Made by a program: the position numbers and the translations under genes. 64,000 bases of DNA, from the NCBI GenBank assembly GCA_024734555.1, contig JANPWX010000214.1:1353635-1417634 (forward strand), written 5' to 3'. This DNA comes from Trochalopteron elliotii (lineage: Eukaryota; Chordata; Aves; Passeriformes; Leiothrichidae). This document shows, piece after piece, positions 13,471 to 25,434 of this stretch (the stretch's first letter is position 1; each line of letters begins with the position of its first letter). Under the pieces are notes generated by a model, which was not told where the DNA came from, did no database searches, and saw only the letters and a list, made by a program, of their open reading frames with translations.

Positions 13471-14019
13471 ACATTTACTCATAAAAGTCAACAATATTGT
13501 CACAGATAACCTCTGAAAGATGAAGATGATTTTCTACTAAAGTCAAAATCAGTGTAAATAATTATGAAAAGGATAAAATTGCTTTTTCTCTAGACTCATC
13601 CTGTGTGTTGTCACATTCAAATAGCAGTTTTTTAAACACAGCCTTAAAAAGTTCATTCCTGTCTCTGCTGCTTGCTCTGCCTCTGCCTGCTGTCATACAG
13701 CAGCTCCCTAATCTCCCACTCAAAGTTGGTCTGTAGTTATGGAGCTCAGCTAAAGAGGAGGTGGTTTGGCAAGCATCTGCCTTGCTGCTGAAACTGGGGT
13801 AGCTCCCTAGTAAGAGCAAAAGAGAACAAAGGAGCCTATAATGCTACAAGAGGACTACAAGGAAACATAGGAAGGAGGCCCTTCTTGTTTGGAAACAAAA
13901 AAAAAAATATTTCCGATCCAAACACTGAATTAACATTATTAAGCAATTTCTTTGTTGCAGCACAGCAGTCAGAGCAGCAACACAAAGAGACCCCAAGAGG
14001 TGCAGGCAATACATATCTT

Positions 14020-14021
<2 letters not shown>
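13471..14021. other. Unassigned spacer
   Basis: No gene is visible. A minus-strand open frame at 13562-13819 (85 codons) matches no family I recognise and has no convincing splice boundaries. Confidence 0.5.

Positions 14022-14057
<36 letters not shown>
14022..14057. repeat. (AC)18 microsatellite
   Basis: About 18 uninterrupted AC units. The valine/cysteine runs in minus-strand frames across it are artefacts of the repeat. A pure array of this length is expected to be length-polymorphic. Confidence 0.97.
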
Positions 14058-14058
<1 letters not shown>

Positions 14059-15976
14059 TACATAAAACTTACCAGTGCTACTTTGCATTTTGAAAGCAGA
14101 AAAATAGCAAGTAGTCCTACCAATTAGACTTTCAAAAGAGCATAAATAACTCATGTGTTCAAACTCCACAAAGTTTCAATGAAGTTAACTGCCTTACTTC
14201 TCTTGAGGCTTCTGTAACATACACAGCTACTCAAAAACTTACTGGAGGTCAGACAAATCATTATGATAAATGAGGACCAATTCAGAAACAATCAAGAAAA
14301 AAACAAAATCATTAAGATATTGAGCTCTACCTTGAGATACTGAAAACAAATCACTGCTGAAATTCAGAGCTGATGTGGAAGCTCTGCATATTGTGTACTC
14401 ACATGTCAGGGCTTTGGCAGGCAGAAGGAGCACCAGAAAGCTGTCCCTGCCCACATCACCTATTAATCAACCAGATTCATATGAGAACGAGAGACCATCC
14501 AGTGAGATGAAAAGTTCCTGAGATTGCATTTTGTCTTTTTCCTCAGCAAAACCTAGTTGTTCCCCCTCCTGTTTCTACCACCACCACTAGGACTTTGCAA
14601 ATGGAGACTAAGTGTGTATAGATTTAATCTCCACCAGGCCTTTGCTTTTTTCCCCTGACTGTTCTTACAGTGCAGACACAGTGAAAGTGACTGCTGACTC
14701 CTGTCTGGGCATTAGCTCAGAGGCAGCAGTGACCAGGTCAACAGACACAAGTTATGCACCAGCCAACCATTGTGCCACTTCCAGCGTGAGGCCACTTAAA
14801 CTGCATCTGCTAATCCCACAGTTCTGCATGCCCAACACAGACAAAGCAGGCAGGGCTGCACCTAAATACCCCCCTTCCCTACAGATGTAAAGAGGACTTT
14901 CCTTTCTAACCCCAGGGATTGGGGTCTGTTGTGCAGCTTCGTTTGATGCTGTCTTGTTTTTCTTTCTGAGAAAATCAGTGCTTACAATGTGCCAAATAAA
15001 CTTCCCCCATGCATAAGTACAAGGGAGATTAAAAAAACCTGAAATGGTCAAAATATTGTCTCATCCCCATTGAATAAGATCTTCCAGTGCTGTATAGAAA
15101 GCATTGCTGGTAAGAGTGACTTCCCCTGCATTCCCTTCCCTGGACATTCCTGACAGCTAGGGTATATTAAAGACTTTAAATTACTAAAACCACCAGGCAC
15201 CCTGCAGACAATCCATGCTGCCTCCATACCTCATAGGTCATACACTTAAAATCTGTAACAAAGGCCAGTAACTTCTCAATGAAGATATTCCAAATATCCA
15301 ATAAAAATGAAAGATTATGGAATGGCATCCAGAATGCTCCTTGTCCTCAGGGAGGCAAGGTCAGCATGGGCCTTCCCTCGCTAAACACACTGTGCTTTCA
15401 TAATTCTCATTTATATAGACTATATGAAATCACCCACTTATGAGATTTAAAACCCACATTTCTTCTTAACCAAAAACATAAGTGGAGTAGAGACCCAAAA
15501 AGTTATTACTAGCAAATGATAAAGGCACTCATAGATCACAATATATGCAGTTTTTATTATTAAAATCTTCAAAGATCAAGAATTTAAATAACCAGTTACA
15601 CTATTGACATCAGTTAAGTATCAAAAGTTAAGTATCAGTTTCTAGATGCTACATGGAAGCACACAGAGTACACTGTCCTAGTTTCCCTAGCATGCCTACG
15701 TTCAGGGGATATCTATATTCACCTAAAGCAATGCAATAGGACTATTTTAAAGTGCAGGGCTTTGAACAATTTTTAATGCTATTACTCAGCTGCACTGTAA
15801 CAAGTTATGGAAATAAAAGGGACTTGCAGCAAGCTTGAACAGGGACACACACTTGAGGCATGAGGCTGTACACACATGGCCACATACACACATCCATGTA
15901 TTAAACCTGATTTACACAAGATACTACCCACGCAGCATAAATATATAAAACCACCTAAAAAACCCCTTACTTAATT

Positions 15977-16049
15977 TTCAGTGGATAAGGCTAAAGGGTA
16001 AAGAGGTTTGTTCAACTATGATTCTCTTTTCCTTACTAACCAATGTAAC
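15977..16049. repeat. Local duplicated segment, copy 2
   Basis: Partner of 13136-13218, in the same orientation and about 2.8 kb away. It shares gggtaaagaggtttgttcaa, then attctcttttcc and taaccaatgtaac, with small deletions relative to copy 1. No CR1 lies next to this copy, so the CR1 at 13234 is not part of the duplicated unit. Confidence 0.85.
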
Positions 16050-17565
16050 CAATTGTGCCTTTCTATGGAGGAGGCTTACAGAAGGCAGTTTCAAAGGGGA
16101 ACAAAAAGACTGAGAGAAGAACAGCATTATGCAGCTAATGCCTCACACTGGCACCATCAGCAGCAGAGGACAGACATCCTTACGACAGGATTAATTCTGT
16201 CTGTACCCCCCATCCTCCCCCTCTGAAGTGCATGGCTGTCTACAGAGGATAATCACAGGAGCAGGCATCAAAATATTTAGCAAATGTCATCAGTATTGGG
16301 AGAGGTGTTGTGTTTACATCACCAACACCCTGGGGAGAGGGAAAGGAAAGATATTTCTAAGGACCAAGCAAACCATAACTGGCTAACATGCATTTTCAGC
16401 ATCAAGAACTGGAAGGTGGAAATAACAGTGATGACAAGCTTGACATGGAACAAAAATTAGTTGAATGGCTCATGGAAATACTGTGCATATGTGCACACTT
16501 GCCATTTATATCCCTGCATGATTTTGCATGATTGTCCTACTTTCAAAACATTTCAGTCTTTACTGAAACTTTTCCATAGTCTAGGCTATCCTTACATAAA
16601 CCATAAATTTGTAGATGGTTTTTTGCCTTCCAAATTATTATTTTCACTAGCTTCTTGAATAATAAATCCATGCTTGCGGAAATTTTTCAATTTAACAAGT
16701 TGTTTATTAATGAGAGGCCATCAAGGTTGGCTAGTTAAAAAAAATTCAGCAGTCTGGTTTCATTACATCAAGCACAGGAACTGAAGTGGCCCAAATGCAC
16801 ATAAAATACTCTGGGAGCTCATAAACACAGCGTAAGAAAATTCATCAAATTCTTAAGTATTGGTTTGTGTATTCAGTGTACATTGACGCATGCTACTATT
16901 ACTTATGATTTGATAGTATCAGCAAAATGATTGGCCTTTTATAAACATAAATAGACAAGCTTACCTTCAAAAAAGCATGTGCACATTGGCCAACAAAAAG
17001 AAGATAACAATGAAAAAACCGATTAGATAAATAAACTGGGATAATGAGAAATCATTACATTATTGTGAAGTACTTCAATATTGCATAATTCTATTTAACA
17101 GATAAAGCAGGCTGGTCCATGTATCTCCATGAGCTGTCCTTTGATTATGAAGGTGAGACCCTTTTGTCCCCCATCCTGAGACAACATCAGTTGGAAACAC
17201 CTGGATATAACCTGTCAGATTCACCAGGCAGATAACACTAGGGAAAGCAAGACCCCAAAGCGCTGGGGAAGTGCAGTCTAACATGTCAGTGTCCAGGGGT
17301 ACCAACACCATCTAGGTGAATGATATTATGCTGCCCGTGCACGACACTGGCAAAGTATTCTTCAGTCTTTTCTGCTGAAGAGTTATCCCCTAAACAATAA
17401 AAATATATTTCTGCAAGGAAAAACTTCTTGAGAAGTCAAAGGAATGGAGAGTACTTTAGCCTAATTGAAGCGTTTAGGAACTCAGATGACAGGACTCAAA
17501 ACACAAAAGCTTGGTTCTTATATTTTAGCAAATTCTGTGCAAAAAAACCCAGGTTGATGGGACAG

Positions 17566-17580
17566 AAAAAAAAAAAAAAA
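17566..17580. repeat. 15-nt poly-A run
   Basis: Simple run of A. The text before it (ccaggttgatgggacag) shows no polyadenylation signal or gene, so it is not read as a retrocopy tail. Confidence 0.8.
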
Positions 17581-20500
17581 CAACCACAAAAACAGAGGCA
17601 GGAGGCAGTACTTCATACAGACACCCCAAATCCTACAGCCCCAAACATCAAAGAGGTTGAGATATCAAAGTTCTGGACTGGGAGAGACTGTTGCTCATGT
17701 TTTTTTGGGCCATGGTGTAGAGGGGATTTTTACAAATACACATAATGTAGACACTAACAAGATCCTGGTAGTAAGGAGTTGCTTAGGACTGCACTAAATA
17801 CTACTGCAGTGGAATGGCAGTCTCAGAACTGCTATGCAAATCTCAGTTTTCTGAGTAGCTTTACAGTAAAGATAAATATCTAGTATTACCCCTTTAAAAA
17901 TGAATGTCATAATTTTGTAGAAATTTGTTCTTTAAACTTCTCTTAAAAGAATTTATTAAAAAGACATAAGAAACTAATTGAAAATGGGAAATATAACTGG
18001 TTTTGCAGCTAATTACAATACAGATTTCAGGAAGATGAGATATTATCTGGCTTTTCTTGTCCTATGGCTCCCTCTCACTGGAGCACATCAAAACCAATTG
18101 CATTATTTACACTCCCAAGTATGAATCACAGTCTAAAAGGTTTTCTATAACAGAGATAAAAGAACGGAGCACAGACATGATCCATCACACAAGTGAAACA
18201 CAATAAAGCTTCAACCCTAGGCAGGACATCTGTATGCTATGCTGCAACACAAAGCTTCCAAAGCCCCAAAGTCTTTGAAGACTGATGTGGCAATTCAATT
18301 TGATGGAAAGGACCATATTAAATTTCTTATATAGCATAAAAAAAGAGTTTATATTTCAGTTTTGGTTTATAATGTTTAATCATGAAGCATCTGAATCAGC
18401 AAAATAAGGAGCATGGTTCTCTACATCAACATGTTTTCTTTTTGTTTGCCATGGTTAATAAGGAGCACATTTATGAATCCCCTCTGTGGATTTCAGTCTC
18501 TTTGTGGAATTTGGATCAGATGCAAGGTAGGAATTGAGAAAGGTTTTAATGCAAAGGGATGAGTCATTCAAAGATTTCCCAAATATTTATTTGCACTACA
18601 GAAATCACTTGATGGGTGGAATATGAAGTTGGGTAACACCAGAGAAGTCCTCCCACCTCTCTATTTGCAATACAGGGCTGGCACAAAGACACACACAAAA
18701 GCTTCAAAGGTTGTGAGGGGCTGTGGGCATATCTTTGCATGTCTATGGGGACAGGAAAGGGGAGGGGAGGATGGCAGCAGATTTTTCAGTCCACACTCTT
18801 CTTTTACAAGCACAATGCAGAGAGATTACTAAAGGGTGTTTTCTTTGAACCTGAAGTGCTATTTGGGAAATGAACACTAGTTCAAATGATTCCTGTTGTT
18901 GCAAATAGGAACTACTTAATGAAAGGTCCCTTTTTATTACTTCATGCCCAAATGAATATATAAAACAAAGATGGGCAAACATTTTTAAGCAAGTTTTCTT
19001 TATTCAATTTTCTACATCATAGGCAAATAAAGGCAACCTACAATGTGAATTATTTTGGGGAGAGAAGGGTGATTTTTAACATAGTAACAACATCAGCCTC
19101 AGTCAGATAATATTACCTTTAACAACATCTCATAAAACTGCATAACTTTGAAATCCCAAATGCCAGAGAGCAGACACAGCAATAAATATTGATGGTGGGG
19201 GATGTTGCTTTAGGGCAACATTTTTGACTTGCCTATTAATACCATAAGAGTGGAAGACTGCTCTTCAACACAGCTTTTGAAACCCTTCTTTTGATATTCC
19301 TTTGGACATCTGCAGCGCAGAAAGGGTACAGGTAACTAACTCATACTGAAATCTGTTGAATTTTAATGCAGTAGAAGCTGACATGCCACAGGGTCTCCAT
19401 TATTGGTATACAGCATAATTACTTATTTTGTCAGGTATTTAATGTGGTGGCAGACAGAAGCTTTGGACCACAGGCATTTATTTCAGTGGAATGGCCACAA
19501 ATACAGCCTAGAAGAGAAGTAACCATCTATGGTCATGGTATTACTTTAAAATTATCTGCCTACATAAATACGACAGAATCCCCTATGCAAAATATAGTGC
19601 TCCTAAAAACATGCTTCCTTAAAAATGTGCATCTTGAAAATGCTTATGTTTACTACCTGAAAAAATCCAAACAGTTATTAACAGTGCTAAAACCAAGAAC
19701 GATTTTTAATTTTATCAAATCACATTAAGAATGCTCTTTTCTACTGTTGGTTTACACTTATAGCATCAAATGTCTCCCTCTCTGCTCTACCAAGAAGCCT
19801 GAAGGGCGCTAGATTAGTCTAAGAATGCAGAAGCTTGCAAGTGAATTCATTGCTACTGAGCACAGGCTGTGCGGAAATGCTCTCACTATTCTCTCTGCTA
19901 CCCTCTAGTGAACAAGGAAAAATAAGTTCTAAGTGCCTTTGAATCTTACACTGAATTGAATCTTAACTGAGTTATAAATCAAATCAATTTTCCAGTTTTG
20001 GATGAAAACAGAGACATCTCCCAGCAGCATTTATGGTAATTATTTTTCCTGACTTTGTCACTCCATAAATTGAGTAGTTTAAGACTGCAAACTGGCTTTA
20101 AAAACACTTTTTTTCGAGGAGGTCATTGAACTAGTTGATCTTAAGGTCTTTTTCTCTCTACATTCAGGACCTTTCCTCCCAGTGATACACATTGATAACA
20201 GTTTAAAGCTTTTTTTTTTCAATTGTAACTTGCCTTGAACCATGTGTTTTGCTCATGGTGAAGAGCTACTTGTCTTCCTTTTAGAGGGAATATTGGGAAA
20301 GGGGGATGCAGTAGAGAATGAAGCTTTGGAGAAACTTAGAGATTGGACACAAGAAAAGAGTATTTCACTGAACTATTTAAGAAAAGTGACATTCAGGACA
20401 TATTGTGAAGGTTACTGTTACTGTTTGCTGTTCCTCTACACCATTCCTAGCTCCTTTCCTGCCTCTTTCTGAGGATTAAACAGATGGTAAACAGAAACTA

Positions 20501-21721
20501 ATGTCTGTGTAACTCACCATCTGGCTAATAGATGCATTTTTGCATAGGCTCATTAGCATGCTTGTTCCATTCCAAATCCTCCATAACAGTTTCGTCTCTG
20601 TCTGCATCATCTTCCTAACACAGCTAATAAATGCAAAATGCATATACGAAGTTGCAGTTCATGTGGAACATAATCACAGCTTTTAACTAACCAAAACATC
20701 AGAAATGGGACTCGACCCAACCCTCCTGAGCATCAGCTGCATTTGCTGTCTGGTCCACTTTTTGATTATTATTTTTATTCTGTTTGAATACCTGCCTTTA
20801 ATTTACCACTGGTTCATTTTTTACCTGAGATGCTCTCTGCAAGAAAAAGCAGCCGCCAACTTAATCTTTATAATCTTTGTTTTACTTAGAGGGAAAGGCA
20901 AATCATTAAAAAACTGCCTTAAAACCTAAGCTTATTTGAGTTATAGCTTGGCTGGCTTTTCCCATTATAATTACCCTGAGATGCCTAAAAGCAAGAAGAA
21001 TGACAGGGCTAATTTTAGCCTATTCAATAGCATTACACAGTTCATCAAGAACAGGGATGTTTTTTCTCCTTGACCAGTTCTGTCCCCATTTAAAAATACT
21101 GGTCAGAAAGTTCAAAACTTGGGTTATTCAAGCCCAGCGAATTACTACTTAGAAGTGGCAGTGTCATGACAGACTAACAGTCAGAGAAACACAAAGTCAA
21201 AAATACACACAGGTCAGACTGAAAGGATTCAGCAGCAGCCAAGTGGAAGTCAAGAACACCAGCACTGTGCATTGCATTAACTAAGGATATGCTAAGGTCT
21301 CTCCTCGACTACTTGTGAATCATCAACTTTAAATGAAAATGGGAAATATTCAGAGGAGAAAAAAATCTACTAACATTCACCAACACATTATGTATGAGTG
21401 TTTTAAGTTAGACAAAATAGTGAAAGCATGAAAATCTTATGTCAAATAGTGAGGGAATGACAGCAAAAACAGTGGACTGGAGCCTGCACAGGATTAGGAT
21501 GCTTCATCAGCACAGGCAGCACCTGCTCCACAGCCCATCACTGCACCACACTGCAGATGTGGCTCAGAGGCACAGCATTTCAGCCAGCCCAGACTCAAGG
21601 TTAGTTTAACACTGCTACTGAGGTTTCAACAGAGGCAACCACAAGGAGACAAGTTTGTCACTGAGCTGAAATGAACCCAACACCATCAGATTTTTGTTGG
21701 TTTGGATAGTGCTATGGAGCT

Positions 21722-21842
21722 AATGGGAAGGGAAGAAAAGAAAGGAAATAAGAGTAGAAGAAGCAATGATGGAGAAGAAAGGTAGGCACAAAAGAGGAGA
21801 ATATCAGTAGATAATGGAAACTGGTTGAGAAGAGGGAAAATC
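21722..21842 (+). repeat. Purine-rich tract
   Basis: Strongly G/A-biased sequence of the type gggaagggaagaaaagaaag, interrupted by occasional pyrimidines. Low-complexity DNA; no gene is implied. Confidence 0.6.
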
Positions 21843-22573
21843 TAAAAATGCACAAAAAAATGTTGGTTGCACAAGCCAACAACAGCAAAGCTGGAAGTCT
21901 AGATATGCCCAGTAACTTTAAAGAGATAGCATTTGAAATGCACCAAGGATATGCTGCAAATAATTTGTTTATCCAGATTTATCCATGTTCAAATACAGCT
22001 CCTGACCAGTTTTTAGAGAGACCAACCTAGAAAATCTTTAGCAAAATTTCTGACATGGACAGCAATGCAATTTCAGACTGCAACTCCACCCACCCACCCA
22101 TCAGTGAGACTACACTTCAGCAGTGGTCTGGTAGGTTTGTCCCACTTTTATTTGACAAAACTATCACTACTCATTTTTACTTGCACATTGACTTGAAAAG
22201 ATAATAATTTTACCTCAGACTACTGAATCACCAGCATGACTCTAAGAACTGTGGCTTTAAAATAGAAAACTCTAGAGAGAGTTGCACTGACTCTGAAGAC
22301 AGGTGGCTAATTTCAAATCTCTTTCCACAAGATGTTGCAGACCCTCACTTTCAAGTGACGATATTGTCAAGTGCTTAGCATACACAGGTTTTGACCTTAG
22401 TCATCTAAGTTTCAGAATTCCTATATGGTCCACTGGCAAAGTCTTTCAGTTTTTAGAGTGCTATTCTCAAGGCAACAGTGCATTGCTTAATTCCACACTG
22501 GACAAATTCCATGCTTCCGCAGGAAGCTCTGTTCCAAGCAGAATTTGCAATTATCAGAACCAGTAAAAAAGGT

Positions 22574-22599
22574 AAAAAAAAAAAAAAAAAAAAAAAAAA
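22574..22599 (+). repeat. 26-nt poly-A run
   Basis: The longest homopolymer in the window, followed by gaagaagat. The upstream 260 bp carry a plus-strand open frame (22303-22566, 87 codons), but there is no AATAAA within 40 bp before the run and no clear flanking duplication. A processed retrocopy is possible but unsupported, and such copies are rare in birds because CR1 does not efficiently mobilise polyadenylated mRNA. Confidence 0.85.
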
Positions 22600-23012
22600 G
22601 AAGAAGATATGTCTGGCCTCTTTTGTAATACCAACTATTCATATTTCCACAGTTCTTTTCCAGTCCTTTGTGTTTCGACATCTGAGCTGTACTTCTCACC
22701 TATGGGCTTCACAGTGTTCTTCAGAGGAAAATGACAGGCAGGAGGATGAAAGGGACAGCTAAGGGTTCAAGGACCAATTTTTCTTCACTCCATTTTCCAC
22801 ACTCAAACCTGTTTCAGCAAGTTCCCATCCATAATCAGTACCCCACACCTGACATGGCAGTATTTGGACATAAGGCTCACTCTTGAACCAGGGTCTAAAG
22901 CAGTACAAAGAAACCGTCCAAAGACAAAGAACCACCAACCCCCTAAAATTCTGAATACAAGACAATTAATTGAAAAAGAGTTAAGTTATCTAAACTAACT
23001 GCTGTCTGGGCC

Positions 23013-24006
23013 TGTGTTTTTGGTTTTCCAGGCAAGGTTTGGGTAGCGAGGGGGCTACAGAGGTAGTTTCTGTGAGAAACTGCCAAAAGCTTCTGCTATG
23101 TCTTGACAGAGTCAATGAATGCCAGCTGGCTCCAGGATGGACCCACCACTGGCCAAGGCTGAGCCCATCAATGATGGTGGTGGAGCCTCTGGGATAAGAT
23201 ATTTAAGAAGGAAAAGAAAAAGTTATTGGGCAGAAGTAATTTGCAGCCAGAGAAGGAGTGAGAATGTATGAGAGCAGCAACTCTGCAGACACCAAGGTCA
23301 GTGAAGAAGGAGCAGGAGGTGCTCCAGGTACCAGAGCTGAATCCCCTGCAGCCCCAAGGTGAGGACCATGGTGAGGCACCTGTGTCCCTGCAGCCCAGGG
23401 AGGACCCCACACTGGAGCAGGTGAATGCCCAAAGGAGGCTGTGATCATCTAGGAAGCCCACAATGGAGCAGGCTGTTCCTGAAGGACTGCACCACAGTGG
23501 AGCAGTTCATAAAGAACTGCAGCTCCTGGGAAGGACTCACATTGGAGAAGTCCGGGGAGGACTGGCTCCAGAGGGAGGGACTACATGCTGGAGCAGGCAC
23601 AGGACTCCTCTTCCTGAGGAGGAATCAGCAGCAGAATCAGCATGTGATGAACTGACCATAATCCCCATTCCCCATCTCCCTGCACAGCTAGGAGATGGGA
23701 GGTAGAGAATCAGGAATAAAGTTAGCCCTGGGAAGGAGGGAGGGTGGGGGAAGAGTTTTTTAGGATTTAATTTACTTATTCTTATTTACTTGTTGTCCTT
23801 CTCTGATCTTTAGATTGATAATAACTTCAATTAATTTCTCCAGGCCAGATCTGTTGTGCCTGTGACAGTACTCAATGAGTGATCTCTCCCTGTCCTTATC
23901 TCAACTCATGATGTTTCATTATATTTTCTCTCCTCTGTCCAGCTGAGAAGGAGAGTGATAGAACAGATTTGGTGGCACCTGGTCTAGCCTGGGTCAACCC
24001 ACCACA
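23013..24006 (+). mobile_element. Solo ERV LTR, copy A (994 bp)
   Basis: The element starts tgtgtttttggttttccagg and ends gggtcaacccaccaca, so it has TG...CA ends. It carries a TATA-like atattta at 23199-23205 and AATAAA at 23715-23720, in the order expected of an LTR read on the plus strand. It aligns from end to end with 48801-49883. No gag, pol or env sequence flanks it, so it is a solo LTR left by LTR-LTR recombination. The interior contains repeated ggagcagg motifs; relative to copy B two blocks of roughly 40 and 100 bp are missing between such motifs. No clean target-site duplication was seen (gggcc before, ggttg after). Family assignment, probably ERVL-like, is from general memory of avian repeats. 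Confidence 0.88.
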
Positions 24007-24927
24007 GGTTGCTGTCACAAGGAGAGTGCACCTTTCTCAGCATTACTAACCTGGGCTCATTAAAGGTCACCAAATAATACTGAATTTGGGCAGGGGCAGT
24101 ACCTACAAAATAGGCCTTCTGAGTATAAATCCTTCCAATGGCTGATGATGGCAGTTGATACAGGGGTAATGCACAGTTCTAAGGTCTTCAGCAGGAATCA
24201 AGAACATTTAAATCAATGAGTTTAATCAGTTGGCACATATCCAAAGAAAAAATTCAAGAAGGGTGTGGTTCATGACATTTTGCAATGTCCATCCCAGGTG
24301 AGGATTAGAACAAATACAAAAGGATAATTACTATTTAATTAGAATATAAAGTTATGACATTGTAGTCTGCACTTAGCCTGATAATACTAGAGATACAAAG
24401 CAAGCACCCACTTAATTATTTCAAAACTTGAACAATACAGAGATGATGAAACATTTTCTAGAAATGAGATTCATCTCAGCGGAAAATTCCACTTCTCCCC
24501 CCATTTATTTATATTTTAAATCATCAACATTCCAAATCAGGATTAACAGAACTGGGGATTTTCGAGTCAAAAAATACAACAATTCTATGGAATTTCAGGT
24601 AAATTCAGGTAAATTAAAGTATTGTATATGATAAAATTAAAGCTTTTATTTCAGGTGATTTTAGCTTCAAGGAGAATACACACAAAATATAAATGGCAGT
24701 ACAAAACTAGAAACCTCATGCCACCTCATACCATCTTGCAATTGGTGTTTTTAGTGTAACAGGACACTGTTTCTCTTTCCCTCCTCACTGCTCTCCCCTA
24801 TCACCAAAAAGAAAAAAAAAAAAAATCCAAAGCATCACTGAAGTATTGTTTTTCCACCAAGGAAATTTGATTTTTGCCAGACAGCATTTTCCAGAAGAAA
24901 AAGAACAGCGTGAATAAAGACCCTTAC
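24007..24927. other. Unassigned spacer
   Basis: AT-rich sequence without a recognisable gene. It includes a small direct repeat of caggtaaatt at 24596-24617. Open frames are below 70 codons. Confidence 0.5.
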
Positions 24928-25037
24928 CATTGCTTTCTCCAAAGCTACTCCTGTGGCAATGCCAAGGAGTGTGCCAGGCTGTTTGTCAGACAGCTCTATT
25001 AGAGCCTTCAACTCTCTGTCTCCTACCAACCTATCAC
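24928..25037 (-). other. Candidate internal exon (110 nt), unassigned
   Basis: On the minus strand the interval follows tttctatctgttctaacag, a good 3' splice site, and ends in ATG before gtaagg, a consensus 5' splice site. Only one of three frames is open. It needs one base from an upstream exon and ends in phase 0; the peptide begins DRLVGDRELKALIELS and ends GTLLGIATGVALEKAM, a mix of charged and small hydrophobic residues like a helical protein. I do not recognise the family. The open frame also runs on through the putative intron, which weakens the case. It lies about 400 bp from the CR1 pol relic but is not CR1 text. Confidence 0.28.
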
Positions 25038-25434
25038 CTGTTAGAACAGATAGAAAGCATGCTGCCTACCTTTTACTTAGTTCACTCCCACCTTGCTGCT
25101 TACAGATGGGGCAAAATTACTGAAGCCATCTGGAAATATTATGATTATACATTTGCAGAGGGAACTCTGGTGGTTCTTCCCATCTTACTCCTTCAGAAAA
25201 GTTTTTGAACTATTGTTGTTTTTCTGTTCAAGGATTTCAAATGTGGGGATTTTTAGAATACAATAAGCCAAATTCTGAACCACTCCAGACAGAATTCCTG
25301 CCAAAAGTAACATCCACAGAATGAAAAAATGTTCACTGCCCACCAGGAACAGTGCAGAGTCCATCCCAAACCAGTGTGACAGGCTGAGCAGTAACTCAAC
25401 TTCTGTCACTCAAAATCCTGAGCTAGGAAACCTC

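Larger units (their letters stand above)
14058..23012. other. Unassigned non-coding stretch
   Basis: No gene was recognised. Contents seen are the second copy of the local duplication (15977-16049), a 15-A run (17566-17580), a purine-rich tract (about 21722-21842) and a 26-A run (22574-22599). The open frame at 16008-16226 overlaps the duplicated segment, and the one at 22303-22566 ends just before the 26-A run; neither resembles a known protein. Confidence 0.55.

Noticed and set aside
13836..14169. Open frames on both strands with Val/Cys or Thr/His repeats
   Set aside because: They are translations of the (AC)18 microsatellite and have no support outside it.
17102..17151. 50-nt plus-strand interval between ctatttaacag and gtgaga
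   Set aside because: Two frames are open over a very short length, and there is no neighbouring exon in phase.
23168..23705. Open frames of 76-97 codons
   Set aside because: Same situation inside LTR copy A; frames are not shared intact with copy B.
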